NCBI RefSeq assembly: GCF_003061025.1
Contig: NZ_QAIL01000381.1
Location: 1-39,393 of the forward strand
DNA from: Pedobacter sp. HMWF019
GTDB taxonomy: Bacteria; Bacteroidota; Bacteroidia; Sphingobacteriales; Sphingobacteriaceae
Direction of reading: 5' to 3'
Length of the DNA stretch: 39,393 bases
Shown: positions 9,104-17,390 of the stretch, piece after piece
Layout of the letters: each line of letters starts with the position of its first letter
Numbering within the stretch: the stretch's first letter is position 1
Position numbers and translations under genes: made by a program
Notes under the pieces: generated by a model
What the model was told of the DNA's origin: nothing
What the model saw: the letters and a program-made list of their open reading frames with translations, nothing else
Database searches by the model: none

Positions 9104-10348
9104 TTAATGTATTTCAATTATATCATCCCAATGGGTGGTGTAATTGGGTGATAGATACTTTCTTTTCATGGCCCAGCGGTGGTTTTTGCCTTCGGAGGCG
9201 AGTTTGACGGTTCCTTTTCCAAATCTTTGGTTAAGATGATCGAGGGCGGTGCTTACTTTGTCGAATTTTTCGCCCTGGTATTTTGCAAAGAGGTGGAGTT
9301 GTACTTCTGCTTCTGGTAGTAGGCCGCTAAAGGTGATTTCTACTTTTTGGTATAGGTGATTTTTTTTGAAGATGCAGCGTAGGCCGGCTTGGGCCATACG
9401 CACCAGGTCTATGGTGTTGTTTACGGGGTGGTGTAGTGGTATGGCTATGCAGGGACAAAAAAGTGGTTCATCTTTTTTAAATCGGCCTGCAATCAGGCGA
9501 ACGTGTAATATGCTGGTGCATAGTTTTTCTTTCCGGAGTTTTTCTGCTAGTCTGGTGGTGTAGTTGGTGGTGGCTTCGCGTAGCTCTGCATAATCGTTGG
9601 TGACTTTGCCAAAGCCTTTTGCGGTGCTAATGATTTGTTTGGGATCGGATACGGTGATGAGTGGTATGCAGCTTTGCCCCCAGAGTTCGCGCCAGGTCCT
9701 GGCTCCGGTTACGGTCATGTTTTTTTCTACCCAGGCTAATGGTAGGGATCGGAACTGTTGGGCGGTGTGGATGTTCATGCTCTGGAGCTTTTTGGTGTAT
9801 TGGCCACCTATGCCCCAAAGGTCTTCTACGGGATAGTGTTCTAGGGCCGTGGTAACGGCTTCTGGCTGGTCTAGCACGAGGGTGCCGTTTTGTTTTTTGG
9901 CGAGTTTATTGGCGGCTTTGGCTAGGGTTTTGGTGGCGGCTACGCCTATGCTGATGGGGATACCGGTGTTGTGTACAACGGTATCTCTGATGGTGTTGGT
10001 GTATTGGTGCAGGTCTTTGAATCCGCTGAGGTCCAAGAAACATTCATCGATGCTATAGACTTCTACGGATGGGCTGAAGCGGGCAAGGTTTTGCATCACT
10101 CTTGCGCTCATATCTGCATACAGGGCGTAATTGCTGCTGTAGGCTTTGATGTTGAAGTGTTGTACTTCTGGATAGATTTTATCGTAGATAATACCCATCG
10201 GGATGCCAAGGGCTTTGACTTCGTTGGACCTGGCGATTACGCATCCGTCATTGTTGGACAGCACAACAACGGGTTTGTCTATGTACTGTGGTTCAAATAG
10301 TCGTTGACAGGATACATAGAAGTTGTTGCAGTCTGCTATGGCAAACAT
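9104..10348 (-). CDS. umuC: Y-family translesion DNA polymerase, UmuC (Pol V catalytic subunit)
   Basis: The 414-residue protein is full length. It opens with MFAIADCNNFYVSC, where D6 is the first metal ligand, and has the steric region VVVLSNNDGCVIARS and the catalytic YSIDECFLDLSG (D101, E102). A helix-hairpin-helix region (LWGIGGQYTKKLQSM, about 175) and the UmuC-type little-finger region follow. It would copy across damaged DNA during the SOS response. Its ATG overlaps the umuD stop as TAATG, so translation is coupled. Nothing in the polymerase itself looks degraded, although its UmuD partner has lost its protease dyad. Confidence 0.95.
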   Translation of the reverse strand: MFAIADCNNFYVSCQRLFEPQYIDKPVVVLSNNDGCVIARSNEVKALGIPMGIIYDKIYPEVQHFNIKAYSSNYALYADMSARVMQNLARFSPSVEVYSIDECFLDLSGFKDLHQYTNTIRDTVVHNTGIPISIGVAATKTLAKAANKLAKKQNGTLVLDQPEAVTTALEHYPVEDLWGIGGQYTKKLQSMNIHTAQQFRSLPLAWVEKNMTVTGARTWRELWGQSCIPLITVSDPKQIISTAKGFGKVTNDYAELREATTNYTTRLAEKLRKEKLCTSILHVRLIAGRFKKDEPLFCPCIAIPLHHPVNNTIDLVRMAQAGLRCIFKKNHLYQKVEITFSGLLPEAEVQLHLFAKYQGEKFDKVSTALDHLNQRFGKGTVKLASEGKNHRWAMKRKYLSPNYTTHWDDIIEIH

Positions 10349-10767
10349 TATTTGTGCAGGTTATGGCAGGTCCAGGTGATAACGCCCCATAGGGTGTATC
10401 TGGTTTGGGTGTGCCGCAGGTTAATGAGGTTGTTTTGTTTGTCGGATAGTAATACGTCTTGCTGGTGGAGCAATACTTCTCTGATCATCCAGGTGCCTTC
10501 TGCGTGGCAGATTACGGTGGCTCCGTGGTAGAGCCGGATGGATTTGTCTACGATGAGGATGTTGTTGTCGCGGATGTGGAATTTGTTCAGCTCTTCTCCC
10601 CTGGCTCTGAAGTAGTGGGTGTTGGTGGGGTCTGTGATCAGGAGCTGCGAGATATGGAGGCGCTTTTGTGTGTAATCTTGTGCGGGTGATGGGAAGCCGC
10701 TGGTGGCTCCGGGTTGCTGTAATGGTTCATACATTTCGTTTTCTCTTTCACTTAGTAATTGCAGCAT
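10348..10767 (-). CDS. umuD: UmuD-like S24-family protein with both catalytic residues replaced
   Basis: The 139-residue protein aligns by eye to E. coli UmuD. It shares the cleavage region SGFPSPAQDY (23-32; UmuD has CGFPSPAADY), then KRLHISQLLITDPTNTHYF, ILIVDKSI (70-77) and the HGATVI strand. The catalytic serine motif GDSM (Ser60 in UmuD) is replaced here by GEEL (57-60), putting Glu59 where Ser should be. The lysine of VKKL (Lys97) is replaced by Arg96 in MIREV. It therefore should not cleave itself or other proteins, yet the fold seems intact. It precedes umuC with a one-base overlap. It could work as an uncleaved structural subunit of Pol V or be cut in trans by another S24 protease. 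Confidence 0.88.
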   Translation of the reverse strand: MLQLLSERENEMYEPLQQPGATSGFPSPAQDYTQKRLHISQLLITDPTNTHYFRARGEELNKFHIRDNNILIVDKSIRLYHGATVICHAEGTWMIREVLLHQQDVLLSDKQNNLINLRHTQTRYTLWGVITWTCHNLHK

Positions 10768-10847
10768 GAGGTCTGTTTTGGCTCAATATTACTACATTAT
10801 TTTTTCTTTTTACTAAGTTTTTTAGCATTTTGATTTGTATTATATGT

Positions 10848-10888
10848 GAGATCCCGGATCAGGTCCGGGATCTCTGCCCTGATCGGGC
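10848..10888. repeat. REP-like double dyad between umuD and a lipoprotein gene
   Basis: GAGATCCCGGA (10848-10858) pairs perfectly with TCCGGGATCTC (10864-10874) around a TCAGG loop. It is followed at once by GCCC-TGATC-GGGC (10876-10888). GC-rich palindromes of this kind are common dispersed extragenic repeats in Sphingobacteriales genomes. It lies in the divergent gap upstream of both umuD and the lipoprotein gene and is not followed by a T-tract, so it is not a terminator. Confidence 0.6.
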
Positions 10889-11027
10889 ATCCTCATCGTT
10901 TTTTGCGTGGGGTGTGTATAACACGTTTGTGTTATTTTTCCTTTAACAAGCTGGTAACGTCGTGGGATGGCTCATTGAGGTAATTTACGGTCAGTTTGTT
11001 AATGGTTTAACTTAAAAATTGATAAAG

Positions 11028-11561
11028 ATGATGAAACGTGAATTTTTTTTAATTGGGCTGGTGGTGTTGTTTTCTGGTTGTTATATGGCTACGGGCAACA
11101 GGACGATGGATAAGACGCTGGCGTTTGATTTGGTGAAAAAGGCGATTATGTTGAGCGATACGGTCTATTTCGATCTGTATACAGGTAATTACCGTATATT
11201 AAAAAATCCGGCATTGCCTACTTTGGAACGGGAAAATTTGATTCGTGTGAACCGGGGCCGTGTGATTGGTGGTGCGCCTTATGTGTCTGTTGTGGGTTTG
11301 GGTTTGAAGGATGTGGTTTCGACTTCTCCTACGGATTCTACGGAGAAGAGGTTGCGTTTGGCGAATAAGGTGTTGTCTATTACAGGGATCACGCAGGATG
11401 AGGAAAATGGCTTTCCGGCTGCTTCTGTGGGCTACCGGATTGAGTATAAGGATATTTCGCGCTTAGCGTTATTTCAATCTGAAGATTTCCTGGCGGCTAC
11501 GGGTACGGCGAGGTTTCAATATAAAAATGGGAAGTGGGTGCGGATTCATATTTCTAGGTAA
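11028..11561 (+). CDS. Small lipoprotein of unknown function, related to the next gene
   Basis: Starting from the ATG at 11028 (another ATG follows at once; a TTG nine bases upstream is less likely), the protein has 177 residues. A lipobox at LFSGC about 15 residues in predicts lipid anchoring. The mature part begins with a segment that also occurs in the next gene (TLAFDLVKKAIMLSDTVYFD here, EAFLLVKETHALDSAWYIDL there) and ends AFQYKNGKWVRIH-like (ARFQYKNGKWVRIH). No known domain was recognised. The coding strand is rich in G and T, as is the plus strand around it. An intrinsic terminator follows at 11600. Confidence 0.8.
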   Translation: MMKREFFLIGLVVLFSGCYMATGNRTMDKTLAFDLVKKAIMLSDTVYFDLYTGNYRILKNPALPTLERENLIRVNRGRVIGGAPYVSVVGLGLKDVVSTSPTDSTEKRLRLANKVLSITGITQDEENGFPAASVGYRIEYKDISRLALFQSEDFLAATGTARFQYKNGKWVRIHISR

Positions 11562-11599
11562 GTTTTTTTGTGGGTTTCGAATTACTCACAAGATAGGGA

Positions 11600-11634
11600 G
11601 CGAAGGAGGTGTAATGCCTCCTTTCGTTTTTTTA
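11600..11634 (+). terminator. Intrinsic terminator after the first lipoprotein gene
   Basis: CGAAGGAGG pairs with CCTCCTTTCG (one bulged T) around TGTAATG and is followed by a run of seven T. It lies 40 bases beyond the stop at 11561. Confidence 0.75.
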
Positions 11635-11732
11635 GGGTGTTTGGTTTTGTTAACTTCTTATAAACGCTTTCGCGTTAGGCTTTTCTTTAATTTGCTGTTT
11701 TATCTCATGTAATTTAAATCTTCCACTTCTGT

Positions 11733-12701
11733 ATGAAACATGTTGTTCTTTGTTTGTCGGTTATGGCCGTGGCTTTGGCGTGTAATCGTCGCCCCAAATT
11801 ATCTAATGACGAGGCGTTTTTATTGGTTAAAGAAACCCATGCTTTGGATTCTGCATGGTACATTGATTTGAAGTTGGGCAAGAGGAATATGCCGAAGCCT
11901 TCTTCTAGTTTTAGGATGTTGCGGGAGGATGGTTATTTAAACTATGCTGATCCTGATGGGCGTGGTTTTACTTTTGTGTCGCTAACGGAGAAGGGTAAAC
12001 GGTTTAGGGTGCCTGGTGCTGATTCTAATCGTGTGCGTGTGGGTTTTCCTGTTTCGTGGAAGGTGTTGAGTGTTTCGGATACATTGGAGGGTGACCGTTA
12101 TGTTAAGGTGGCGTATGTTCAGGTGTTGCTGGATAGTGTGTCGCCTTTTTCTGTTTGCCAGTATAATTTTGATACGGTGATGTTGTATCAGCATAAGTTT
12201 ATTGATCTTAATGGTAAGTGGGTGGATCATGGGGGTGGTTATGTTGGTCCGTTGCAAATGACAATGGAGGAAGCGCGGGGATTGGCTTCGAAGGATCTGG
12301 ATGCTTTTGGGCATTTGAATATTCCCAGGCATATGAGGTTGTTAACGAAAGATACTTCTTTTCAAAAGGTGGCTAAGCTGGGGTATTTAACGTTGGATTC
12401 TTCTTCTGCGTCGAAGGATTATCTTACGATTACGGGTAAGGGGATAGAGTTTGTGGAGCAGTCTTCGGATAAGGAGTACTACGTAGTAAGGACGGCTAAT
12501 GTTGAGCTGGGGAAAAAGATTGAGATAGAGAATGTAATTACGCAGGGCCGAAAACAGACGGTGCTTTCTTACTGGTATGAATTGAAGGATACGACGCCTT
12601 TTTTTAATCTGAACATGCGCTCAAATCCTTACATAGGTTTTAAAGATACTTATGAACGGCGGGGCTGGAAATGGTCTAATGTGAAAAAAGAGGTGCAATA
12701 G
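11733..12701 (+). CDS. Lipoprotein of unknown function with an internal duplication
   Basis: The protein has 322 residues. The signal ends at VALAC (about 13-17), a lipobox. The mature part appears to contain two related halves. Half 1 (about 25-165) has LSNDEAFLLVKETHALDSAW, then YLNYADPDGRGFTFVSLTEK and KFIDLNGKWVDHGG. Half 2 (about 175-322) has MTMEEARGLASKDLDAFGHL, then YLTLDSSSASKDYLTITGKG and YERRGWKWSNVK. The preceding 177-residue lipoprotein looks like a single unit of the same kind. No enzyme motif is visible. It meets the next operon tail to tail, and a shared hairpin terminator covers both stops. Confidence 0.8.
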   Translation: MKHVVLCLSVMAVALACNRRPKLSNDEAFLLVKETHALDSAWYIDLKLGKRNMPKPSSSFRMLREDGYLNYADPDGRGFTFVSLTEKGKRFRVPGADSNRVRVGFPVSWKVLSVSDTLEGDRYVKVAYVQVLLDSVSPFSVCQYNFDTVMLYQHKFIDLNGKWVDHGGGYVGPLQMTMEEARGLASKDLDAFGHLNIPRHMRLLTKDTSFQKVAKLGYLTLDSSSASKDYLTITGKGIEFVEQSSDKEYYVVRTANVELGKKIEIENVITQGRKQTVLSYWYELKDTTPFFNLNMRSNPYIGFKDTYERRGWKWSNVKKEVQ

Positions 12702-12729
12702 GAGGCTATATGGCCTCCTTTTTCTTTTT
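12701..12729. terminator. Bidirectional intrinsic terminator between convergent genes
   Basis: GGAGGC (12701-12706) pairs with GCCTCC (12713-12718) around TATATG, followed on the plus strand by TTTTTCTTTTTT. The hairpin overlaps the stop codons of both convergent genes (12701 on plus, 12706-12708 on minus). A-rich sequence before it on the plus strand gives T residues for minus-strand transcripts. Confidence 0.8.
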
Positions 12730-13713
12730 TGGATATTGTAGTGGTGCTATGCTGGGGCGCTGAGTGATCTCTCCGCAGTAGATCATGGCTCTAGTATATA
12801 TAAGCTGATTGTAGATCCTGCCTAGCAGGGGGATGGTGTATTCGTATCGAAAGTGGTCTTCTGCAAAGATCTCATAGAAGTATGGGAAGCGTTTTGGAAA
12901 GGTTTGCATTTCTTTTACGAAATTACGGTCTAAGTCTCCTTTGATCAATTCGTCTATGATATCGTTGAGGTGGAGCAGTAGATCTCCGTCTCCGATGAGG
13001 CTGATTTCGTAGGGCTTTTCTGGATTTGCTGGACAGGGTTTCAGGGTGTTTGATGTTAATTTTTCTAATAGTTCTTTATCGAGAATGGTTGCCATATGAT
13101 TGGTTTCTGGATGATAGCCAAGGATGAGTTTGTGTTTGTTGATGAGCTTTACTTCTCTGATCAGCTCATAGAGTTCTACGATGGTGTCTATGTGGTGTGA
13201 GGATATTTGGTTTTCTTTTTCTAGGTTTCCGAACTGGATGGTGTATTGGTAGTTTGTGTTGAGGTATTCATTGATGGTGTTTTCTTGTTCCCTCTGGCTT
13301 AACATGGGGTACAGGTAATCGGGTAGGTAGTTGTAATTGCACTTTGCTTTTTTTGCTTTTTCTTTCTTGTGTTTTTTGTGGATAAGGGCTTGTAGGATTC
13401 TAATTTTACGGTGCAGTAGTTGGTTAAAGGGTTGCTTGAATTTGTCTTTTTTGATGAGCTTTTTGGTGTGGGTGTTGTGGAGGTTTTGAATTATTGTTAT
13501 GATGTTGGTATCGTAATCGAGTTTGTAGAGGGTTTTAAGTTTTTTGTTTACGTTCCCTTTGCATTGCTGCATTTCGTAGCAATATCTTAGGGTTTGGTAA
13601 AGGTTGTCGGCATGGTGTATTTGTTGGTCTATGAGCTTAATAAGGTCCAACCAGAGTGCTTGCTCTGTTGGTTCAAAGGGGTATACTTGATAGAGGGCGT
13701 TGTATTGTTCCAT
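12706..13713 (-). CDS. Six-paralogue family protein 1 (last gene of the operon), unknown function
   Basis: The protein has 335 residues, no signal peptide and no membrane segment, and is almost all helical. It carries the family signature G-[TN]-[ILV]-x-x-K-[LI] at 53-59 (GNVNKKL), preceded by LRYCYEMQQCK. The second shared block is at about 180-219 (VELYELIREVKLINKHKLIL then GYHPETNHMATILDKELLEK), followed by a predicted strand-helix (ISLIGDGDLLLHLNDIIDEL). A family C-terminal helix pair follows (FPKRFPYFYEIFAEDHFRYE). It is the longest of the six and has a lysine-rich insert (about 110-125) and a basic tail (YPKKKKEAI). The gene ends inside the shared terminator hairpin at 12701. No known family was recognised. 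Confidence 0.85.
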   Translation of the reverse strand: MEQYNALYQVYPFEPTEQALWLDLIKLIDQQIHHADNLYQTLRYCYEMQQCKGNVNKKLKTLYKLDYDTNIITIIQNLHNTHTKKLIKKDKFKQPFNQLLHRKIRILQALIHKKHKKEKAKKAKCNYNYLPDYLYPMLSQREQENTINEYLNTNYQYTIQFGNLEKENQISSHHIDTIVELYELIREVKLINKHKLILGYHPETNHMATILDKELLEKLTSNTLKPCPANPEKPYEISLIGDGDLLLHLNDIIDELIKGDLDRNFVKEMQTFPKRFPYFYEIFAEDHFRYEYTIPLLGRIYNQLIYTRAMIYCGEITQRPSIAPLQYPKKKKEAI

Positions 13714-13726
13714 TGTTGTTGTTTTA

Positions 13727-14683
13727 TTAAGAGCAGAAGATGGTTTCTATACTGGGTAGGCCGATGAGCTGATTTTTTTGGTATAGCCTGGTGCTGAGTT
13801 TGCAGATGATATCTAAGAAGGTTTGTTCGTGGTGTGTGATGTAGTCTTTGTTGAAGGGGCTACTATTGAGTACTGTTTCTATGTACGGCCAGCGTTGGGG
13901 TATTTCTTGGGTGTTTTCTTTGTGGTCAATGTGTAGTGGTGCTTTTAGGATTTCTTTTATCATGTGGTTCATGATGGTGAAGATTTCTTTATCGCCAAAG
14001 AAGTACATCATGTCGTTATCCTGTATTTCATTGGCTTGTGGGGTGTGGAGTTTGAGGATAGAGAGTTTTTCTACCTGGCGTGGGTGTAACACGGCGAGGT
14101 GGGTGTGTATAAATTCGTACCAGGTGAGGGCTACTTTCTGGGTGTGGATATATTGTATTTCCCACAGGTAGTTATACAGGTCTACAAATTCTAATCGGTA
14201 TTGCCGGAGTTCTTCTGCGTCTTTCCATTGTTTAAAGCATATTCTGTACAGGTGGTTGTGTTTGCCGTTTTGGATTTCTTTTTCTACGAGTTGTTTTTGT
14301 TCTTGTTGGTTGAGGACTTTGAACGGGAAGTCTTCTGGTGGGTCTACGTTGCGGTGGCCTATGGCTTCTTCTCTTTGGAGTATGGTGCTTAGTGCTGCAT
14401 TGAATTGTGCGTTGCAGAAGGTATCGGTGAGGTATTTTTGGTTGTCGCTTTTATAGAAGAGTATTCTGAGTGTGGTTTTTAATTTTTCGTCGGTATTGAT
14501 TTGTGCTAATCTGGCGAGTTTGCTTTCTATGTTGCCTTTGGTGTGCAGGAGTTCATACAGGTAGAATAGTGTGATCCGTGGATCTTTGCGTTGTATGAGG
14601 TGTTTTTCTACCATGTCTACGAGTGAATTGATGAGTTGATTGTTGGTGTTGATTTCTATGGCTACTGTGTTGTTGTTTTGCAT
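13727..14683 (-). CDS. Six-paralogue family protein 2, unknown function
   Basis: The protein has 318 residues, soluble and helical. The family signature is at 50-56 (GNIESKL), preceded by LFYLYELLHTK. Block 2 is LEFVDLYNYLWEIQYIHTQK then VALTWYEF...HLAVLHPRQVEKL. Block 3 is MYFFGDKEIFTIMNHMIKEI, and block 4 IPQRWPYIETVLNSSPFNKD. It lies 13 bases before paralogue 1 and 10 bases after paralogue 3, so all are probably one transcript. It carries the same Asn in the signature as paralogue 1, whereas the other four have Thr; these two may be the closest pair. Confidence 0.85.
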   Translation of the reverse strand: MQNNNTVAIEINTNNQLINSLVDMVEKHLIQRKDPRITLFYLYELLHTKGNIESKLARLAQINTDEKLKTTLRILFYKSDNQKYLTDTFCNAQFNAALSTILQREEAIGHRNVDPPEDFPFKVLNQQEQKQLVEKEIQNGKHNHLYRICFKQWKDAEELRQYRLEFVDLYNYLWEIQYIHTQKVALTWYEFIHTHLAVLHPRQVEKLSILKLHTPQANEIQDNDMMYFFGDKEIFTIMNHMIKEILKAPLHIDHKENTQEIPQRWPYIETVLNSSPFNKDYITHHEQTFLDIICKLSTRLYQKNQLIGLPSIETIFCS

Positions 14684-14693
14684 ATGGTGTTTT

Positions 14694-15593
14694 TTATAGT
14701 ATGTCGATAATTTTCGGAAGTTTGGTGAGGTCTTTATTTTGAATGTAGGTTTGTATCCTGGTGAGGATGGTGAAAAATTCTTGTTCTAGTTTTTGCCTGC
14801 CTTCTGGGTACAGATAGAGGTCTGAGAGTTGTTTGAGTGGGAAGCTGAAGTACTGGCTGGGGTCTTTTGTGAGTTCTTCTAGGTTCCACTCTTCTGTTGG
14901 TTGCAGGAATTGTGCGAAGATGCTTTGTATGTATTTGAAGATTTCTTTTATGCCTTTGAAGGTGATTTTATATTTCTGTATGTCGTTGTTGATCAGGCTT
15001 TGCAGGCCGTGGGCAAATTCGAGTTCTATGGCTATGTCTTTGTGTAGTACGGTGTATTTTGTGGTGTCGAAATCGAAATAGCTGAGTGCAAAGTTGCACT
15101 TGCTGAGGTATACGAGTTTCAGGATGTAGTTGTAGAGTTGTTCTAATTGTATTTTGAAGGAGGATAGTTGTTTTTGTGTGATGTTAAATTCTACCTGGTA
15201 ATAGGCTGTGGGATGTGCTTTGTGTTTTTCTTTGAGTTCTTGTTGTTGGTTGTAGTCTAAGAGTTGTATGCGTTCGTTTTTGGCGAGTGTGGTGACGCTT
15301 GTGTGCATGGCGTTGATAAACCTGCTATGTACGCTTAGGTTTTCAAAGGCTTCGCTGTTGTAGTTTTGGTACAGGTCTTGGAGCTTGCTATGGACCTGGT
15401 GATCTAGGTTTTTGTTGATGAGCAGGTCTAGTTTTTGGCGGAGGGTGCCTGGTGTATAGATGATTTTGTAAAAGGTTTCTAGTTTTTGTTGGGTGAGTTC
15501 TGATGCTTTTAAATATTGGAAGATGATGGATTCGGCATCATCTACTAACGTGGTGATGTAAGATAGGTCTGTGTTTTTGTTTGTTGTGTACAT
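14694..15593 (-). CDS. Six-paralogue family protein 3, unknown function
   Basis: The protein has 299 residues with no signal peptide. The signature is at 49-55 (GTLRQKL), preceded by LETFYKIIYTP. Block 2 is KIQLEQLYNYILKLVYLSKC then NFALSYFDFDTTKYTVLHKD. Block 3 is ITFKGIKEIFKYIQSIFAQF, and block 4 FSFPLKQLSDLYLYPEGRQK. Block 3 to the end is a good match in layout to paralogue 5 (LTYRGIKPILDQLDTIFTQL). The start ATG is preceded by CAC, a context shared with several family members. Confidence 0.85.
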   Translation of the reverse strand: MYTTNKNTDLSYITTLVDDAESIIFQYLKASELTQQKLETFYKIIYTPGTLRQKLDLLINKNLDHQVHSKLQDLYQNYNSEAFENLSVHSRFINAMHTSVTTLAKNERIQLLDYNQQQELKEKHKAHPTAYYQVEFNITQKQLSSFKIQLEQLYNYILKLVYLSKCNFALSYFDFDTTKYTVLHKDIAIELEFAHGLQSLINNDIQKYKITFKGIKEIFKYIQSIFAQFLQPTEEWNLEELTKDPSQYFSFPLKQLSDLYLYPEGRQKLEQEFFTILTRIQTYIQNKDLTKLPKIIDIL

Positions 15594-15623
15594 GTGGTTT
15601 GTGTTTTATGTTATTATTATGGT

Positions 15624-16463
15624 TTAGTAGTCGAATTTTTTGATGATGGGTAGTGTGTTTATTTGGCAGGTGTCCATACAGGTTTGTATTTGTTGGAGGC
15701 TGTGTAGGAGGCTGCTTTTTATTTTATCGCGTTGTGCTTGTGGCATGCTGATAAATTCGATTTGTCGATTGAGGTTTTCGGATAGTTTTATTCCGATTTT
15801 TAGATTTTCGTTCATGCGTTCGAGTATCCAGGTTTGGCCATAGAAAACGATGCTTTGGTCTTCTGGTGTGTTTAGTCCTGCTCTGAAGGCTTGTTTACTG
15901 TTGAGTAGTTGGGCCAGGTGCATTTCTAAGATGGTGTATTCTCCGGCTGGGTATTGTTTCCAGGTTGCGGATAGGCGTAGTTCTTCCAGATAATAGAGTT
16001 CTTTGATGATGTTATGTAGGTTATTGAGGTGTTCATGTAGGCTTTCTGCTTCGCTTTCGTAGATGGGTAGATGGCTGATGAGTGTATAGGAGGATGTTTC
16101 TTGCTTGATTTGTTCTAGTACAAAGGCGTGCTGTAGTTCGTAATCGCAGAGGTCTTTGCCACTGAGGTAAGCGAAGATCATGAGTATAAAGCCTTCGATA
16201 ACTAGGGTGTTGGTTCTGGCTTCGGCGCTGAGGTTGGTGTAGATGTGGTCTATCAATTGTATTTTTTTATTGTCGATGTTGTAGTCTTTGAATTTTTTTA
16301 TCTTATCGCCTACGGTGCCTGTTGTGAAGATGATGGTGTACAGGATTTCTTTTTGTGTTGGTATGGGTTGTGTTTCTAACCATCCGTCTGTTAGGAGTGT
16401 TGCTGTGGTGTTCCACAGTTCTTGTAGTTCTTGTTCGTATATATCGTTGGTTAAGATGGTCAT
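15624..16463 (-). CDS. Six-paralogue family protein 4, unknown function
   Basis: At 279 residues this is the shortest member. The signature is at 49-55 (GTVGDKI), preceded by KEILYTIIFTT. Block 2 is HLNNLHNIIKELYYLEELRL then SATWKQYPAGEYTILEMHLA. Block 3 is SIVFYGQTWILERMNENLKI, and block 4 LNRQIEFISMPQAQRDKIKS. A methionine and glycine replace several aromatic residues of the other members, so it is among the most divergent. The gap to paralogue 3 (30 bases) is the widest in the operon. Confidence 0.85.
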   Translation of the reverse strand: MTILTNDIYEQELQELWNTTATLLTDGWLETQPIPTQKEILYTIIFTTGTVGDKIKKFKDYNIDNKKIQLIDHIYTNLSAEARTNTLVIEGFILMIFAYLSGKDLCDYELQHAFVLEQIKQETSSYTLISHLPIYESEAESLHEHLNNLHNIIKELYYLEELRLSATWKQYPAGEYTILEMHLAQLLNSKQAFRAGLNTPEDQSIVFYGQTWILERMNENLKIGIKLSENLNRQIEFISMPQAQRDKIKSSLLHSLQQIQTCMDTCQINTLPIIKKFDY

Positions 16464-16481
16464 GTGTTTGGTTCTTGTGTT

Positions 16482-17387
16482 TTAGAGGTGATATAAGCTG
16501 GTTTCGGCGGTTTCGTGTTGATAGGGTAATTCTTCTGCGTTTCCGGTGGTAAAGTGGCTTTCCAGGCCGTGTATGGCTTGAATAAATTGATTGGTGATTT
16601 TGTTATAATAGGTTGGTGGCAGCTGGAGGGCGGCGAGTTGTTTTCCAAAGCGGGGAAAGTATTCGTAGGGGTCTAATGCTATGTTGAGTTGTTGGGTGGT
16701 GTGGAGTTTGGCGTTTTGGAGTTGTGTAAAGATGGTGTCTAATTGGTCTAAAATGGGTTTGATGCCTCTGTAGGTGAGGCTGTATTGTAGGTTGTAGAGG
16801 TTTTCTACGGCTTGTATGTGGGTATACAGGTGTAATTTTTGGGCGAGTTCGCTTTCGATTACGGTGTATATGAGTGGATCAAATCCGCAGTAGTGGTCTG
16901 TGATCTGGTGTTTTTCTAAATAGTATTGGGTGTGTACGAGTTTGTAGAGCTTATTCAGGTGTTTGCTGAAGGTTGCTTTTTCTTCTTTTCTTTTTGGATA
17001 GTCGTATTGGAAGGTGTAGTTGTTAACGGGTAGTCTTTTTTGTTCTTCTATGAGTGTTTGTTGTGTTGTATAGTTTTTGAGTGTTGGTATTTGGTTTTGT
17101 ATGGTGATGATGTGTTGATTGAAGGATTGATTGAAATAACTGGTGAGGTGTGGATCTTTGAAGCATGGGCTATCGGGCTGCTGTTGCAGGTCCATGAGGG
17201 TACTGAGTTTGCGTGATGGTATGGGCTGGATTAGGAGCCAGTCTAGTTTGTCTTGTATGGTGCCTGGTAGTTGTTTGATGATATACCACCATTCGAGTTG
17301 TGTTTCTTGGCTCCTTTTGCTTAGGAGTTCTTGTTGTATGAAGATGCTGAGTTGATCTATCAGCTTGTGATTGGGATTGTTTTCCAT
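16482..17387 (-). CDS. Six-paralogue family protein 5, unknown function
   Basis: The protein has 301 residues. The signature is at 42-48 (GTIQDKL), preceded by LEWWYIIKQLP. Block 2 is KHLNKLYKLVHTQYYLEKHQ then YCGFDPLIYTVIESELAQKL. Block 3 is LTYRGIKPILDQLDTIFTQL, and block 4 YFPRFGKQLAALQLPPTYYN. It is rich in Gln, His and Thr, which follows from the A- and C-rich coding strand in this stretch. It starts 3 bases after the stop of paralogue 6, suggesting translational coupling. Confidence 0.85.
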   Translation of the reverse strand: MENNPNHKLIDQLSIFIQQELLSKRSQETQLEWWYIIKQLPGTIQDKLDWLLIQPIPSRKLSTLMDLQQQPDSPCFKDPHLTSYFNQSFNQHIITIQNQIPTLKNYTTQQTLIEEQKRLPVNNYTFQYDYPKRKEEKATFSKHLNKLYKLVHTQYYLEKHQITDHYCGFDPLIYTVIESELAQKLHLYTHIQAVENLYNLQYSLTYRGIKPILDQLDTIFTQLQNAKLHTTQQLNIALDPYEYFPRFGKQLAALQLPPTYYNKITNQFIQAIHGLESHFTTGNAEELPYQHETAETSLYHL

Positions 17388-17390
17388 GTG

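Noticed and set aside
11982..12332. 116-codon minus-strand open frame
   Set aside because: It is antisense to the well-supported lipoprotein gene; its His/Thr/Ile-rich translation only reflects strand composition.
13848..14456. Plus-strand open frames across the paralogue operon (for example 13848-14171 and 14256-14456)
   Set aside because: They are shadows: Cys/Trp/Ser-rich translations caused by the G+T-rich complementary strand, without family resemblance.
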